64,000 nt of DNA from UBA12191 sp964422295. Lineage in GTDB: Bacteria; Planctomycetota; UBA8108; UBA1146. The stretch is from NCBI GenBank assembly GCA_964422295.1, contig CAYRAM010000002.1, forward strand, positions 62,001 to 126,000, written 5' to 3'. Both the position numbers and the translations under genes were made by a program. The notes beneath the pieces are model-generated. The model had not been told where the DNA came from, did not search any database, and saw only the letters and a program-made list of their open reading frames with translations. Positions 35,673 through 44,740 of this stretch are shown piece after piece; the stretch's first letter is position 1, and each line of letters begins with the position of its first letter.

Positions 35673-36254
35673 TCATGCCTGGTCTGGGCTTGAGGAAGAA
35701 TTCATGGGTTTTCGTGTGAGAATCCACAGGCTGGTCAGATTGATCACGTAGTGGGCCGCTATACACCCTGGAAGTCCGAAGAGTGGATGCTCCGCCATCA
35801 TCCCGAGTAACACTCCCGCTGCAAATGCGAACAAGACCCAGATTCTCAATTCCCTTTGCCCGGTCCAATGTGCCGCTCCGAAGAGAATGCTGGTGAACCA
35901 CAAACCCAGATATGGCTGAAGAACAGCCCTGAACAACAACTCTTCTGAAATCGAGGAAATCAGGGAAACAAAAAAGATTTCTTGAAAGGTCCAACCCTCA
36001 AACTGAATCGACAAGTAGTTGCTTAAACGTCGCAGTGCGGGGATGAATTGTTTCAGTAACAACTGTGCGAGCTGAACTATCACTCCAACACCGGCTCCCA
36101 GAGCCAAGGCAACCAGGAATTTCTGAAATGAGGTCACGACGAAAAATGAGGCTCCATGGATTGCAAACAGGATGATGCAGGAGACAGAGGCAATGGAACC
36201 GTGGATCGTCATTGTCGTGTTAAACAATTGGCTTGGTGAACTCAGTGATCTCAA
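35673..36254 (-). CDS. CPBP family intramembrane glutamic metalloprotease
   Basis: This 193-residue membrane protein has the Abi/CPBP (Rce1-like) motifs: EELLFR (EExxxR, motif 1), FGAAHWTG (motif 2 His) and AAHYVINLTSL (motif 3, HxxxN). Several hydrophobic helices flank them. Such proteins cleave membrane-associated substrates or act in protein sorting and bacteriocin self-immunity. The ATG overlaps the stop of queG by four bases, so it is co-translated with it, though no functional link is known. A run of Ser precedes the acidic C-terminus. Confidence 0.85.
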   Translation of the reverse strand: MRSLSSPSQLFNTTMTIHGSIASVSCIILFAIHGASFFVVTSFQKFLVALALGAGVGVIVQLAQLLLKQFIPALRRLSNYLSIQFEGWTFQEIFFVSLISSISEELLFRAVLQPYLGLWFTSILFGAAHWTGQRELRIWVLFAFAAGVLLGMMAEHPLFGLPGCIAAHYVINLTSLWILTRKPMNSSSSPDQA

Positions 36255-37213
36255 GATTCTTTCCCCTGGTTCTCTTTGGTCAGCTTATGAGCATTTCTTT
36301 TGAGTCCATCAAAACCAGCTCTTGTGAGAGGGGTCCCTGCGAAATACTTGTGGTATTCATCATGGGTCATTTTCATGACTTCTTCGGCGGTTTCTGGAGC
36401 ACGGCGTGGTTTCAGGTCTTCAAGGACAGGGTGTTGAACCCGTGCCGGTCGGTTGTTCCAGGGGCAGACTTCTTGGCAAATGTCACATCCGAACAACCAA
36501 CCGTGGAGTTGTGATTCTTGAGGCAGTTCTCCCTTGTGCTCAATAGTCCAATACGAGATGCACTTCCGGGCATCGATCGTTCTTGGTTTGACAATCGCAT
36601 CCGTTGGGCAGGCATCGATGCAGCGAGTACAAGTACCACAATGATCAGAAACAGAAGAAGTTGCGGAATAGAAGCGATCTGTGACGATTCCTCCGAGAAA
36701 AAACCAACTACCAATCTCCTTGTCGATCAGAAGTCCGTTTTTTCCAATCCAGCCGACCCCGGATGCTTCACCCCAATCACGCTCCAATATTGGTGCGGTA
36801 TCCACACAGTACCAAGTCTTCCAATGACCTGATTGTGAGATGTAGTCGCACAATTGTTTCAGCAGAGGTGTCATGACCTTGTGATAATCTCTGCCCCGGG
36901 CATAGCGGGCAATCTTGGGTGCTGAATCGGGTTGCTCTGAGCGATCATGGTAGGGCAAGCACAACATGATGATGCTTTGCGCACCATTGAGAGATTGAGT
37001 CGGATTGAGACGTCGATCCGTATTATTTTCCATCCATTTCATTCCCGCGTGCATTCCTGATTGGATCCAATCGCGAAAGCGTTTCGAATGGGGCGACACG
37101 CCTGCTCGAGCGATACCGAGGGAATAAAAACCCAAATTGAGTGCTTCACGGCGAAGACTCTCGAGTTCCGGAATTTCACCGGTATCAGGATTGGGTATGA
37201 TTGGCATTTCCAT
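36251..37213 (-). CDS. queG: Epoxyqueuosine reductase QueG
   Basis: QueG carries out the last step of queuosine biosynthesis: cobalamin-dependent reduction of epoxyqueuosine in tRNA. The 320-residue sequence shows VDTAPILERDWGEASGVGWI with the catalytic Asp, GKNGLLI, and two [4Fe-4S] motifs: CGTCTRCIDACPTDAI and GCDICQEVCPWN. The CISYWTIEHKG segment between them is also diagnostic. The length is slightly shorter than Escherichia coli QueG, which has extra C-terminal HEAT-like repeats. It is cytoplasmic and forms an operon with the CPBP protease gene. No other queuosine gene is in the window. Confidence 0.95.
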   Translation of the reverse strand: MEMPIIPNPDTGEIPELESLRREALNLGFYSLGIARAGVSPHSKRFRDWIQSGMHAGMKWMENNTDRRLNPTQSLNGAQSIIMLCLPYHDRSEQPDSAPKIARYARGRDYHKVMTPLLKQLCDYISQSGHWKTWYCVDTAPILERDWGEASGVGWIGKNGLLIDKEIGSWFFLGGIVTDRFYSATSSVSDHCGTCTRCIDACPTDAIVKPRTIDARKCISYWTIEHKGELPQESQLHGWLFGCDICQEVCPWNNRPARVQHPVLEDLKPRRAPETAEEVMKMTHDEYHKYFAGTPLTRAGFDGLKRNAHKLTKENQGKES

Positions 37214-37265
37214 GGAAGGGATGGTAACCCAGATTCCGTGAAATTGGAGAAGGAGGAAACCTGAT

Positions 37266-38186
37266 TTGACCGATCGTTCTGCACCATCACGAGACGAGGA
37301 TCCCCACGGCTCTTTTGTTGGATCCCTGATCAGTCTGCTGAGGGTACATCACTGGATCAAAAGTCTGTTTATTCTTCTCCCATTGCCATTTGCAATCGCA
37401 GCGGGGATTTCGCCCACACTTTTGGAATTGCTGTTGGGGGTTCTGGGATTCTCTTTCGTCAGTTCAGCGGTATACATCTTCAATGACATTCAGGATATGG
37501 ATGGAGATCGCTCTCACCCGGTAAAGCGCAAGAGGGCACTCGCATCAGGAAGGGTAGAGGTGGCCGTAGCGAGGCGACTTGGCATATTGGTGCTGGTCTC
37601 AGGATTGATCATTCTCGGTTTCACGGGGGATTCAGCAATTGGCTTTCACCAACCCTGGATTCTTGCAGTAATTTATCTCATTGGAAATGTGCTGTACTCC
37701 ATCTGGGCGCGATCTGTTGCGTGGCTTGATGTCACTTTTTTGGGGGCATTTTTTCTGCTCAGACTCTTGTTGGGCTGCTCACTCGTAAAACTCCAAGCCA
37801 ATCCAAAATTACTGGTGACAGGATTTTTGTTGGCGATTGCGCTGGCATTGGGAAAAAGATTCTCTGAACTGGTGTCAGGAGTATCGTCTCAGTATCGCCC
37901 CAGTCTACTCAAGTATCGTCAGGGTTCACTATACCGTGCGACTTTGATCGCTGTCTGTGGGTGTTTGATCGGATACTTGTGGTCGTGTCAAACGTCACCT
38001 CTATTTTTACCTGGGAGATGGTGGTGGAGTGTGATTCCGGCTGGTCTGGGGCTTATTTTGTACCTCGACGAGGTCCTCAGAAGAAAAACGTGCAGGGAGC
38101 CGGTCGCAATTCTTCTCAATTCGATTTGGCCTAGATGGGTAATTCCCTTGTGGATTGGGGCTGTCATATGGAGTTCTAGTGGCTAA
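37266..38186 (+). CDS. UbiA-family prenyltransferase (decaprenyl-phosphate phosphoribosyltransferase-like)
   Basis: This 306-residue polytopic membrane protein has the UbiA Asp-rich motif NDIQDMDGDRSHPVKRKRAL followed by ASGRV. The HPxKRxRxxASG extension and the opening RVHHWIKSLFIL are characteristic of the subgroup related to decaprenyl-phosphate phosphoribose synthases (Rv3806c-like). About eight to nine hydrophobic segments follow. The start is TTG at 37266 with a strong AAGGAGG 9 bases upstream. It is divergent from queG. The mycobacterial pathway partners (decaprenylphosphoryl-ribose epimerase) are not nearby, so the actual substrate is open: either a prenyl transfer or a phosphoribosyl transfer to a polyprenyl phosphate. 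Confidence 0.78.
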   Translation: MTDRSAPSRDEDPHGSFVGSLISLLRVHHWIKSLFILLPLPFAIAAGISPTLLELLLGVLGFSFVSSAVYIFNDIQDMDGDRSHPVKRKRALASGRVEVAVARRLGILVLVSGLIILGFTGDSAIGFHQPWILAVIYLIGNVLYSIWARSVAWLDVTFLGAFFLLRLLLGCSLVKLQANPKLLVTGFLLAIALALGKRFSELVSGVSSQYRPSLLKYRQGSLYRATLIAVCGCLIGYLWSCQTSPLFLPGRWWWSVIPAGLGLILYLDEVLRRKTCREPVAILLNSIWPRWVIPLWIGAVIWSSSG

Positions 38187-38338
38187 ACATTCAGCCACCC
38201 ATCGGGAAAATCGAACAATCCTCTCATTCGTTACAGATTATTACCAATGACGGACTGGTTGGGCACTTGCTATCAATAGATATGCTAGGACTTGAATCTA
38301 TTGAATTAGAAGAATAAACTGGATGCTGCTATTGTTAT

Positions 38339-38368
38339 TTGACTTATATATTGTAACGGCCGGATAAA
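38339..38368 (+). promoter_or_regulatory. Possible promoter of the PAC2 gene
   Basis: TTGACT (38339-38344) and GATAAA (38363-38368) are separated by 18 bases in an AT-rich stretch that differs from the GC-rich surroundings, 20 bases before the PAC2 start codon. Judged by eye only. Confidence 0.35.
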
Positions 38369-38388
38369 AATTATTCAGAGGCTTCTAA

Positions 38389-39351
38389 ATGTTTATAAAC
38401 CCATTTTGTGAATCCGCTGACAGTGCAGACTCTCCCATTTTAGTGGTTGGTTGGCCCGGTTTGGGTGGAGTCGCCTCTTCCTGTGTGCGGAATTTGTCGG
38501 GAAAATTGCAGTCAGAGAGTGTCTCAGTATTGAATCCTGATCCCCACTTCAAAGTCGATGACATCCTGGTGAGGAATGGGCTGTGCTTCCCAGGTAATTT
38601 GCCAAAGTTGATTTTTCAGCGCATTTCGTCGAGATCGAGCAGAGATTTGATTCTATTTATTCCGGATGCTCAAGCGATGGATGATCCCATGGAATTGGCG
38701 AGGTCTGTGGTCCGGACTGCGGTATCAAATTTTGGCGTTCAATCTGTGGTTACTTTTGCAGCAATCTCAAGTCTGCTTGAGCCTGAAGATGAGCCTGCAG
38801 TATGGTTTGGAACCACCGACTTCAATTTGGGAGAGGTGATCGCAAAAGCGGGGATTCCGCCTCTCAAGGATGAGCGGATCTGCGGTCTGAATGGATTGAC
38901 ACTGATCGCTGCCTCAGAATTGGGATTGAAGGGTACCTGTCTGGTGTCGGAGATTCCGGTGTGGGGACTTTACTCGCAAAACCCCAAGACCACCAAAGCG
39001 CTTCTGAAAACATTTTGTTCACTGTTGTCGATCAGAATGAGTTTTGATCACTTGGACGGACAAATCTCTGCTCTCGAAGACAACATGGTCGAGATGAGGG
39101 AATCATTTGGAAAATATGGTGATGAAACTTGGCTGTCATCCATTGTTTCACATGGGGCAGAATCTGAAGAATTCGAAAGCAAGGTTGATTCTCAGGATAA
39201 TGCAAAAGATTTAGAAGACTTGGAACTGTTTTTTACCCGAGCCAAGTTTGATAAATCCCAAGCTCCGTTTCTTAAGGCTGAACTGGATCGACTCGGAGTC
39301 TTTAAGAAATACGAAGATCGATTTCTCGATTTATTCAGGGATTTGAGTTAG
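38389..39351 (+). CDS. PAC2 family protein (proteasome-assembly-chaperone-like)
   Basis: This 320-residue protein has the PAC2 fold signature: PILVVGWPGLGGVASSCVR near the N-terminus, FIPDAQAM, and NGLTLIAASELGLKGTCLV near the middle. The last 110 residues are acidic and helical (EDNMVEMRESFGKYG, DLEDLELFF). Bacterial PAC2 proteins are related to archaeal and eukaryotic proteasome assembly chaperones, but their role in bacteria is mostly unknown. AGAGG precedes the ATG. It stands as a single transcription unit with an AT-rich upstream region and a clear terminator downstream. No proteasome gene is in the window. Confidence 0.8.
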   Translation: MFINPFCESADSADSPILVVGWPGLGGVASSCVRNLSGKLQSESVSVLNPDPHFKVDDILVRNGLCFPGNLPKLIFQRISSRSSRDLILFIPDAQAMDDPMELARSVVRTAVSNFGVQSVVTFAAISSLLEPEDEPAVWFGTTDFNLGEVIAKAGIPPLKDERICGLNGLTLIAASELGLKGTCLVSEIPVWGLYSQNPKTTKALLKTFCSLLSIRMSFDHLDGQISALEDNMVEMRESFGKYGDETWLSSIVSHGAESEEFESKVDSQDNAKDLEDLELFFTRAKFDKSQAPFLKAELDRLGVFKKYEDRFLDLFRDLS

Positions 39352-39375
39352 ATCCACAAGAAAACAAAAAAGAAT

Positions 39376-39413
39376 GCCCCGTCTGGCAATACACCGGACG
39401 GGGCTTATTTTTT
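39376..39413. terminator. Bidirectional intrinsic terminator
   Basis: An 11-bp stem with one G-T pair (GCCCCGTCTGG / CCGGACGGGGC) and a 7-base loop is followed by TTATTTTTT. An A-rich run also precedes it on the plus strand, so it can work on both strands. It lies between the convergent PAC2 gene and the dockerin-like gene and fits both. Confidence 0.92.
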
Positions 39414-39428
39414 GTCATGATTCAAATC

Positions 39429-40355
39429 TTACAAACCTTGGGCGCAATCAAGGTTGTCAGCAGTGAAATCTTCACCTGGATTGGGGAATGGGATCCATGG
39501 ACCCGGTCCATCAAGGAAGAACCAGTACAGAAGAAAGATGGCATCGGAGATATCGGAGACTCCATCGTCATTGGCGTCCCCTGCATCCATGCAAGCCGGC
39601 AATGGACCCGACAAAAATGTGTAATCGAGATGGAAGATCACATCTGCGATATCCACCAAACCGTCCATATTGACATCGCCCCGGATAAAGAGCTGTGGGA
39701 CCGGGGGGATTACGATTTCTACTTCCACGCTTCCAGGCGAGAGGAGGTCTACAGGAATTGACGTGGTTCCAAACACCATCAGATTATTGATTGGGGGAGA
39801 TCCATAACCATCCTGCAGGACGAAATTGACGATCGATTCCTGTGCGGCACTCTTAATCGAGCCGCGGATGAATGCGATTTCCTGGACAAAGCCCAATGAC
39901 GGAAGAGTCTGGCCATTGAAGGGGGGAAGTGCATCGAACAGAACTCCACAAATGACGGTTCCTGCGTTCATATCAATCTGCTCTTGGACGTACTCTGCAG
40001 TAATGGCCCCGGCAAGTGTCCCTTCGACATCAACAATCATGTTTTCCAGAGGGAAAGGAGTCGGTCCGGAAAAACCGGCTGAAAAACTGAATCCAGCGAT
40101 ATTACCTGTCCAGTCTCCAAGAACGGGAAGGTCAAAATCTTCCCCTGGCTCTGCGGTGACAGTTCCAAATGCCATGAAAGTGGATTGGCCCATGATTGAA
40201 GACAGGGGTGTCATCGCTCCAAGCATGAAAAGTACTGCGGCCGGAATCAGCTTCAGAAATTTCCTGTGGAATCCACTACTGATCTGCAATGGTTGCCGAT
40301 CAGCAAGGGAGAAGTCACAGAAATCGCCTGAGTAAAGAGTCCTCAACACAACCAC
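39429..40355 (-). CDS. Secreted protein with dockerin-like C-terminus
   Basis: The C-terminal 80 residues carry the two-part module LFIRGDVNMDGLVDIADVIF and DANDDGVSDISDAIFLLYW, with Asp/Asn at dockerin/EF-hand positions, then a Pro/Cys tail ending DNLDCAQGL. The mature N-terminal part is a beta-rich domain (TAEPGEDFDLPVLGDWTGN, FSFSAGFSGPTPF) reminiscent of cohesin-like folds. A signal peptide (KFLKLIPAAVLFMLGAM) lies well inside the longest frame, which would reach 40595 and overlap the divergent aconitase start. I therefore place the start at one of the GTG/TTG codons at 40355-40289; the exact one is uncertain. Surface or matrix protein is inferred. Confidence 0.7.
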   Translation of the reverse strand: MVVLRTLYSGDFCDFSLADRQPLQISSGFHRKFLKLIPAAVLFMLGAMTPLSSIMGQSTFMAFGTVTAEPGEDFDLPVLGDWTGNIAGFSFSAGFSGPTPFPLENMIVDVEGTLAGAITAEYVQEQIDMNAGTVICGVLFDALPPFNGQTLPSLGFVQEIAFIRGSIKSAAQESIVNFVLQDGYGSPPINNLMVFGTTSIPVDLLSPGSVEVEIVIPPVPQLFIRGDVNMDGLVDIADVIFHLDYTFLSGPLPACMDAGDANDDGVSDISDAIFLLYWFFLDGPGPWIPFPNPGEDFTADNLDCAQGL

Positions 40356-40568
40356 CTCATTTCCCACCACACGATCACACGATTCCCGGATCGGGCGAGC
40401 CGAGGCCGGTTCAGAAGGCGGGCATATTGTCAGCAAATCAACACACGGATTCACTCCCGGATTTACAGACCATGGGATACTATCAATGCTTGTTGAATAG
40501 ACAATCCGTGTAAGGATCGATGATACCCGCTCAGAGATACGTCTCAAGGGGGATGGAGGAGCCTCAGC

Positions 40569-42824
40569 ATGATCGAAATCAGCGCTATTCGTCAACTATA
40601 CGAGAAGGCTGCCCAACGCCATGAAGAAGCGCGTCAAGTCCTCGGCAGGGGATTGACGCTCGCAGAGAAGATTCTCTGCTCTCACTTGGAGATTTCTGGA
40701 CAAGAGTTGAATTCGATTCCCATGCGCCGTGAGGATTATTGTGACCTGAGACCTGACAGGGTTGCCATGCAGGATGCCACAGCGCAGATGGCGATTCTCC
40801 AATTCATGCAAGCGGGCCTGGACCGTGTTCAGATCCCTTCCACGGTTCATTGTGATCACCTCATCCAGGCTCGCCATGAAGCCGAAGCCGATTTGGCTGT
40901 AGCTGAAGAGGTGAATGCAGAGGTGTACCGGTTTTTGAGAAGTTCCTCTGAAAAGTATGGGATTGGCTTCTGGAAACCGGGCTCAGGAATCATCCATCAA
41001 GTGGTTCTTGAAAACTACGCCTTCCCCGGTGGACTGATGATCGGTACGGATAGCCATACTCCCAATGCAGGTGGATTGGGAATGTTGGCGATCGGCGTAG
41101 GTGGGGCTGACGCTGTTGATGTCATGGCAGGCCTTCCTTGGAATGTTCGCTGGCCCGGTGCGATCGCAGTTCATCTAACAGGGGAGTTGAATGGCTGGAC
41201 ATCAGCCAAAGATGTCATTCTCAAAGTTGCGGGTGAATTGACCGTCAAGGGAGGCACCGGGGCCATCGTCGAATACGTTGGGCCTGGTGCACGGTCCATT
41301 TCTTGCACCGGAAAAGCTACGATTACGAACATGGGTGCCGAGATCGGTGCAACCTGTTCCGTATTTCCCTTTGACGACGCGATGGCCTCATACCTGGAGT
41401 CTACCGGACGACAGGAAATCGCAGCTTTGGCGCGAGATCACACCGATCTACTCGTTCCTGACGAAGGAGTAGAGGAACAAGTATCAGATTTCTATGACCA
41501 AGTCCTTGAGATCGATCTTGATTCACTGGAACCCCATGTGGTGGGTCCCCACTCTCCTGACAGGTCAAGACCTGTATCGGAGTTGGGATCCGAGGCGCGT
41601 GAACACGATTGGCCCCTTGAGATTAGTGCTGCCTTGATCGGTTCCTGCACCAATTCTTCCTACGAAGACATGGATCGCGCTTCTTCTGTAGCAGAAGAAG
41701 CGGTCAAAGCTGGCCTCAAGGCAAAGAGCCAATTTTTGGTCACCCCCGGATCCACCCAAGTTTTCAAAACAGTGGAGCGGGATGGGCAGGCTGAAATTTT
41801 CGAGAAGTTGGGTGGTACCGTTCTTGCCAATGCCTGCGGTCCTTGTATCGGTCAGTGGCAGCGTGATGACATGGAAAAGGGATCTTCAAACAGCATCGTC
41901 AGCTCATTCAACCGCAACTTTCCGGGTAGAAATGACGGAAATATCCAAACCCTGTCTTTCATCGCAAGTCCGGACCTGGTCATTGCCTTCGCAATTGCAG
42001 GAACGCTCGATTTCAATCCATTGACCGATCGGGTGACCACTCCCGATGGGCTTGAGATCAAACTGCCGGTTCCCGAAGGAGACAGTCTTCCCGATCGGGG
42101 CTTCGTGACGGATACGGAAGGATTTGTCGCCCCCCCGGAGGATGGAAAAGCGGTTGTTGTCGAAGTCGCCTCAGGCAGCGAAAGATTGCAGTTATTGAAA
42201 CCATTCTTGCCGAGAGAGTCTTCCCAATTGGTTGATATGCCGCTTCTCTTCAAGGCGAAGGGAAAGTGCACAACAGACCACATTTCTCCAGCGGGACCTT
42301 GGTTGCGATTTCGCGGACACCTCGAAAACATTTCTCAAAACATGTTTCTCGGCGCTGTGAACGCTTTTCATGACAGTCCTGGCTTGGGTTCCGATCCAGG
42401 GAGTGGTGCCAGTAAGCCTCTCTACGAGATTGCCGCATCGTATAAGGAATCGGGTCAATTCTGGGCTGTTGTTGGGGACGAAAACTATGGCGAAGGATCG
42501 AGTCGTGAACACGCTGCCATGTCACCCCGATTTATGGGTTGCGGTGTAGTCATAGTGCGATCTTTTGCCCGGATTCACGAGACCAATCTCAAAAAGCAGG
42601 GAATTTTGCCGCTTAGATTCAATGATCCTGCCGATTATGACAAGGTTCTCCAAGGTGACGTGATCACGATCGAAGGTCTGGATCAGCTTGCGCCTGGAAG
42701 CATCCTGACAGCGGTTTTCCGCCATCAGGATGGATCCGAGGACCGAGCCGAGTGCAGTCACACTTGCAGCGATAGTCAGGTCAAATGGTTTTGGGCGGGT
42801 GCAGCGTTGAATACCTTGTCTTGA
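40569..42824 (+). CDS. acn: Aconitate hydratase (mitochondrial-type)
   Basis: Aconitase interconverts citrate and isocitrate in the TCA cycle. The 751-residue length and the sequence fit the mitochondrial-type subfamily, not AcnA or AcnB. Motifs include IGTDSHTPNAGGLGMLAIGV, the first cluster Cys in GSCTNSSYEDM, the other two in NACGPCIGQW, then KCTTDHISPAGPWL, and the swivel-domain NYGEGSSREHAAM with the catalytic Ser. All three Fe-S ligands are present. The ATG follows GGAGGAG. It is divergent from the dockerin-like gene. It works in central metabolism; no partner genes are adjacent. Confidence 0.95.
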   Translation: MIEISAIRQLYEKAAQRHEEARQVLGRGLTLAEKILCSHLEISGQELNSIPMRREDYCDLRPDRVAMQDATAQMAILQFMQAGLDRVQIPSTVHCDHLIQARHEAEADLAVAEEVNAEVYRFLRSSSEKYGIGFWKPGSGIIHQVVLENYAFPGGLMIGTDSHTPNAGGLGMLAIGVGGADAVDVMAGLPWNVRWPGAIAVHLTGELNGWTSAKDVILKVAGELTVKGGTGAIVEYVGPGARSISCTGKATITNMGAEIGATCSVFPFDDAMASYLESTGRQEIAALARDHTDLLVPDEGVEEQVSDFYDQVLEIDLDSLEPHVVGPHSPDRSRPVSELGSEAREHDWPLEISAALIGSCTNSSYEDMDRASSVAEEAVKAGLKAKSQFLVTPGSTQVFKTVERDGQAEIFEKLGGTVLANACGPCIGQWQRDDMEKGSSNSIVSSFNRNFPGRNDGNIQTLSFIASPDLVIAFAIAGTLDFNPLTDRVTTPDGLEIKLPVPEGDSLPDRGFVTDTEGFVAPPEDGKAVVVEVASGSERLQLLKPFLPRESSQLVDMPLLFKAKGKCTTDHISPAGPWLRFRGHLENISQNMFLGAVNAFHDSPGLGSDPGSGASKPLYEIAASYKESGQFWAVVGDENYGEGSSREHAAMSPRFMGCGVVIVRSFARIHETNLKKQGILPLRFNDPADYDKVLQGDVITIEGLDQLAPGSILTAVFRHQDGSEDRAECSHTCSDSQVKWFWAGAALNTLS

Positions 42825-42913
42825 TTGCCGGATTCCTGAATTCGTGACGGTGGATTTTCGCTGTGGTGATATCCTTGAGGGTATGCGCTCAAGGGAAGAT
42901 GGAGGAGTTTCCT

Positions 42914-44740
42914 ATGTCTACTTCGATCCACCGAAACCATTGCTATTTGCTTTTCATTACCACGCTGATTCTGCTGAGTAGTACCGAATGGTCACAGGTG
43001 CATGGGCAACAGGTGGAAATGGAACTGTCTGTCTCCACGACGACCTTTGCGCCAGGGGAGACCTTTCAGGTGGGGCTTGCCGTGGATAATCCTTCAGGGT
43101 TGTCTGTCATGGGCCTTCAGCACGTAGTTTCTTGGGATTCGGACTTCCTTCAATTGACGAACATTCAACTTCCAGGTGAGTGGGAGGGGTCTCCGACTCC
43201 GGAAATCCTCGTTTGGAATGCACCTCAACCCACAGGAAGTGGCGGTGACCAAGGCTGTAGCAACTGGTGGGATGGAATTGGGATCGAGGCTTTGAGCTTG
43301 GGGCTGATACTTGCTGAGGCGATTTCGGATGGCACGATCCCATTGCTTGAAATGGAGTTTCGTGTCGTTGGAAATGCGGTGAATGGAGATACCACCCTCT
43401 CGACCCCGGATCCTGATCTGACCTGTGGTTGGATCGGTTCCATCGTGACCGATCCTCAAGGATCAGTCCTTCCGACCATCTCAGGAAGTTTGGAACTGTC
43501 GATCAGCGACGTTCCAAGACCAACCCAGTTGGTATGCGGAGAAGCAACGGAGACGGTGTTTCTGAGTTGGGAAGAACCGGTGAGTTACTCTCAGGTTCGC
43601 ATCACCCGCGACGATGTGTTGATTGCAGAGATCCCTGGTGGAATCCAGCAGTTTGAAGATGGGGATGCCGTCCTCGGAACAGAACGCAACTACAGATTAC
43701 AAGGAGTGTTGTCAGGGGAAGAGTCTCCTGAAGTATCGTGCACCGTCATGATCGATGGCCTATTGGAGACCCCAGAAAATTTCGAGTGCGCAGAAAATGG
43801 CCCAGAAGTGCTTTTGACGTGGCAAAACCCGTTGCCTTATTCACAGATTGAAGTCCTCCGTCAGGGGACAGTTTTGGCAACCTTGCCTCCAACGACAACC
43901 AGTTTCACTGATGATCAACCGATCACCGGGATCAATCTGGAATACAGTCTGAGGTGTAGCCTAGCGGGAATTTCAGCAACCACTGACACCTGTGAGATTT
44001 TCCTGCAAATTCCTGAGGTTTTTTTCATTCGCGGTGACGTCAACAGTGATGGCGAGTTAAACCTCGTCGATCCGGTGACGACGCTGCAGTACCTGTTCGT
44101 TTCAGGAATTATGCCATGTGCTTCTGCTGCTGACTTCAACGATGATGGTCATCTTGACCTGTCTGATGGTGTGAACTTGCTGGCATTCCTGTTTACAGGA
44201 GGAGAGAGTCCTGCTGCCCCTTTCCCACTTGCAGGATTTGATCCAACTCCAGACTCATTGGGCTGCGAAGTAGGCTGCGAAGACGCCACCTGTGGAGGGG
44301 GAAACCCGGGAGACGAATGCATCAGTGCCATCAGTGTCACTTTGGGAACAACCCCTTTTGATACGAGCCTGATGACTGATTCTCCCGATGCGTACGACAA
44401 CTTGGGTTGTGAATCCACCTTCTTGGGTGAAATGTACTCAGATATCTGGCTCGATTTCACGGCTCCTTCGACAGGTACTGCGACATTTTCACTCTGCACC
44501 GAAGAAGTGGAATTTGACACAGATCTGGTCATCTACAGCGGGTCCTGTGGACAGCTGTCTCAAGTAGCCTGTAACGGCGATGGGGTCGATGAGCTGGGGC
44601 AAGCATGTCCATTCTTCACCTCCCGGATCAGTGATTTTCCGGTGACACAAGGTGACAATTTTCTCATCAGGGTTGGCGGTTTTGATTCCTTTGATCAGGG
44701 GGAATCGGGACCAGGAACGATAACCATCACCATCGACTGA
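42914..44740 (+). CDS. Secreted multidomain protein: cohesin-like, FN3-like, dockerin-like
   Basis: The start at ATG 42914 has GGAGGAG 7 bases upstream and leads to a signal peptide (CYLLFITTLILLSSTEWSQVHG). The product has 608 residues. Domains by appearance: a cohesin-like beta domain (about 35-200, FAPGETFQVGLAVDNPSG and MGLQHVVSWDSDFLQL), two repeated FN3-like units (about 205-285 and 290-370; note the parallel SYSQVRI / PYSQIEV strands), a dockerin-like pair (FIRGDVNSDGELNLVDPVTT, then DFNDDGHLDLSDGVNLL), and a C-terminal beta domain (about 465-608, DIWLDFTAPSTGTATFSLC) resembling pre-peptidase C-terminal/CUB-like domains. It is probably an extracellular structural protein. Its stop overlaps the convergent phosphopantetheinyl transferase gene by 14 bases. 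Confidence 0.78.
   Translation: MSTSIHRNHCYLLFITTLILLSSTEWSQVHGQQVEMELSVSTTTFAPGETFQVGLAVDNPSGLSVMGLQHVVSWDSDFLQLTNIQLPGEWEGSPTPEILVWNAPQPTGSGGDQGCSNWWDGIGIEALSLGLILAEAISDGTIPLLEMEFRVVGNAVNGDTTLSTPDPDLTCGWIGSIVTDPQGSVLPTISGSLELSISDVPRPTQLVCGEATETVFLSWEEPVSYSQVRITRDDVLIAEIPGGIQQFEDGDAVLGTERNYRLQGVLSGEESPEVSCTVMIDGLLETPENFECAENGPEVLLTWQNPLPYSQIEVLRQGTVLATLPPTTTSFTDDQPITGINLEYSLRCSLAGISATTDTCEIFLQIPEVFFIRGDVNSDGELNLVDPVTTLQYLFVSGIMPCASAADFNDDGHLDLSDGVNLLAFLFTGGESPAAPFPLAGFDPTPDSLGCEVGCEDATCGGGNPGDECISAISVTLGTTPFDTSLMTDSPDAYDNLGCESTFLGEMYSDIWLDFTAPSTGTATFSLCTEEVEFDTDLVIYSGSCGQLSQVACNGDGVDELGQACPFFTSRISDFPVTQGDNFLIRVGGFDSFDQGESGPGTITITID

Noticed and set aside
39429..44740. Cellulosome-type cohesin-dockerin system
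   Set aside because: Cohesin and dockerin resemblance is by pattern only; no glycoside hydrolase or scaffoldin with several cohesins is present.
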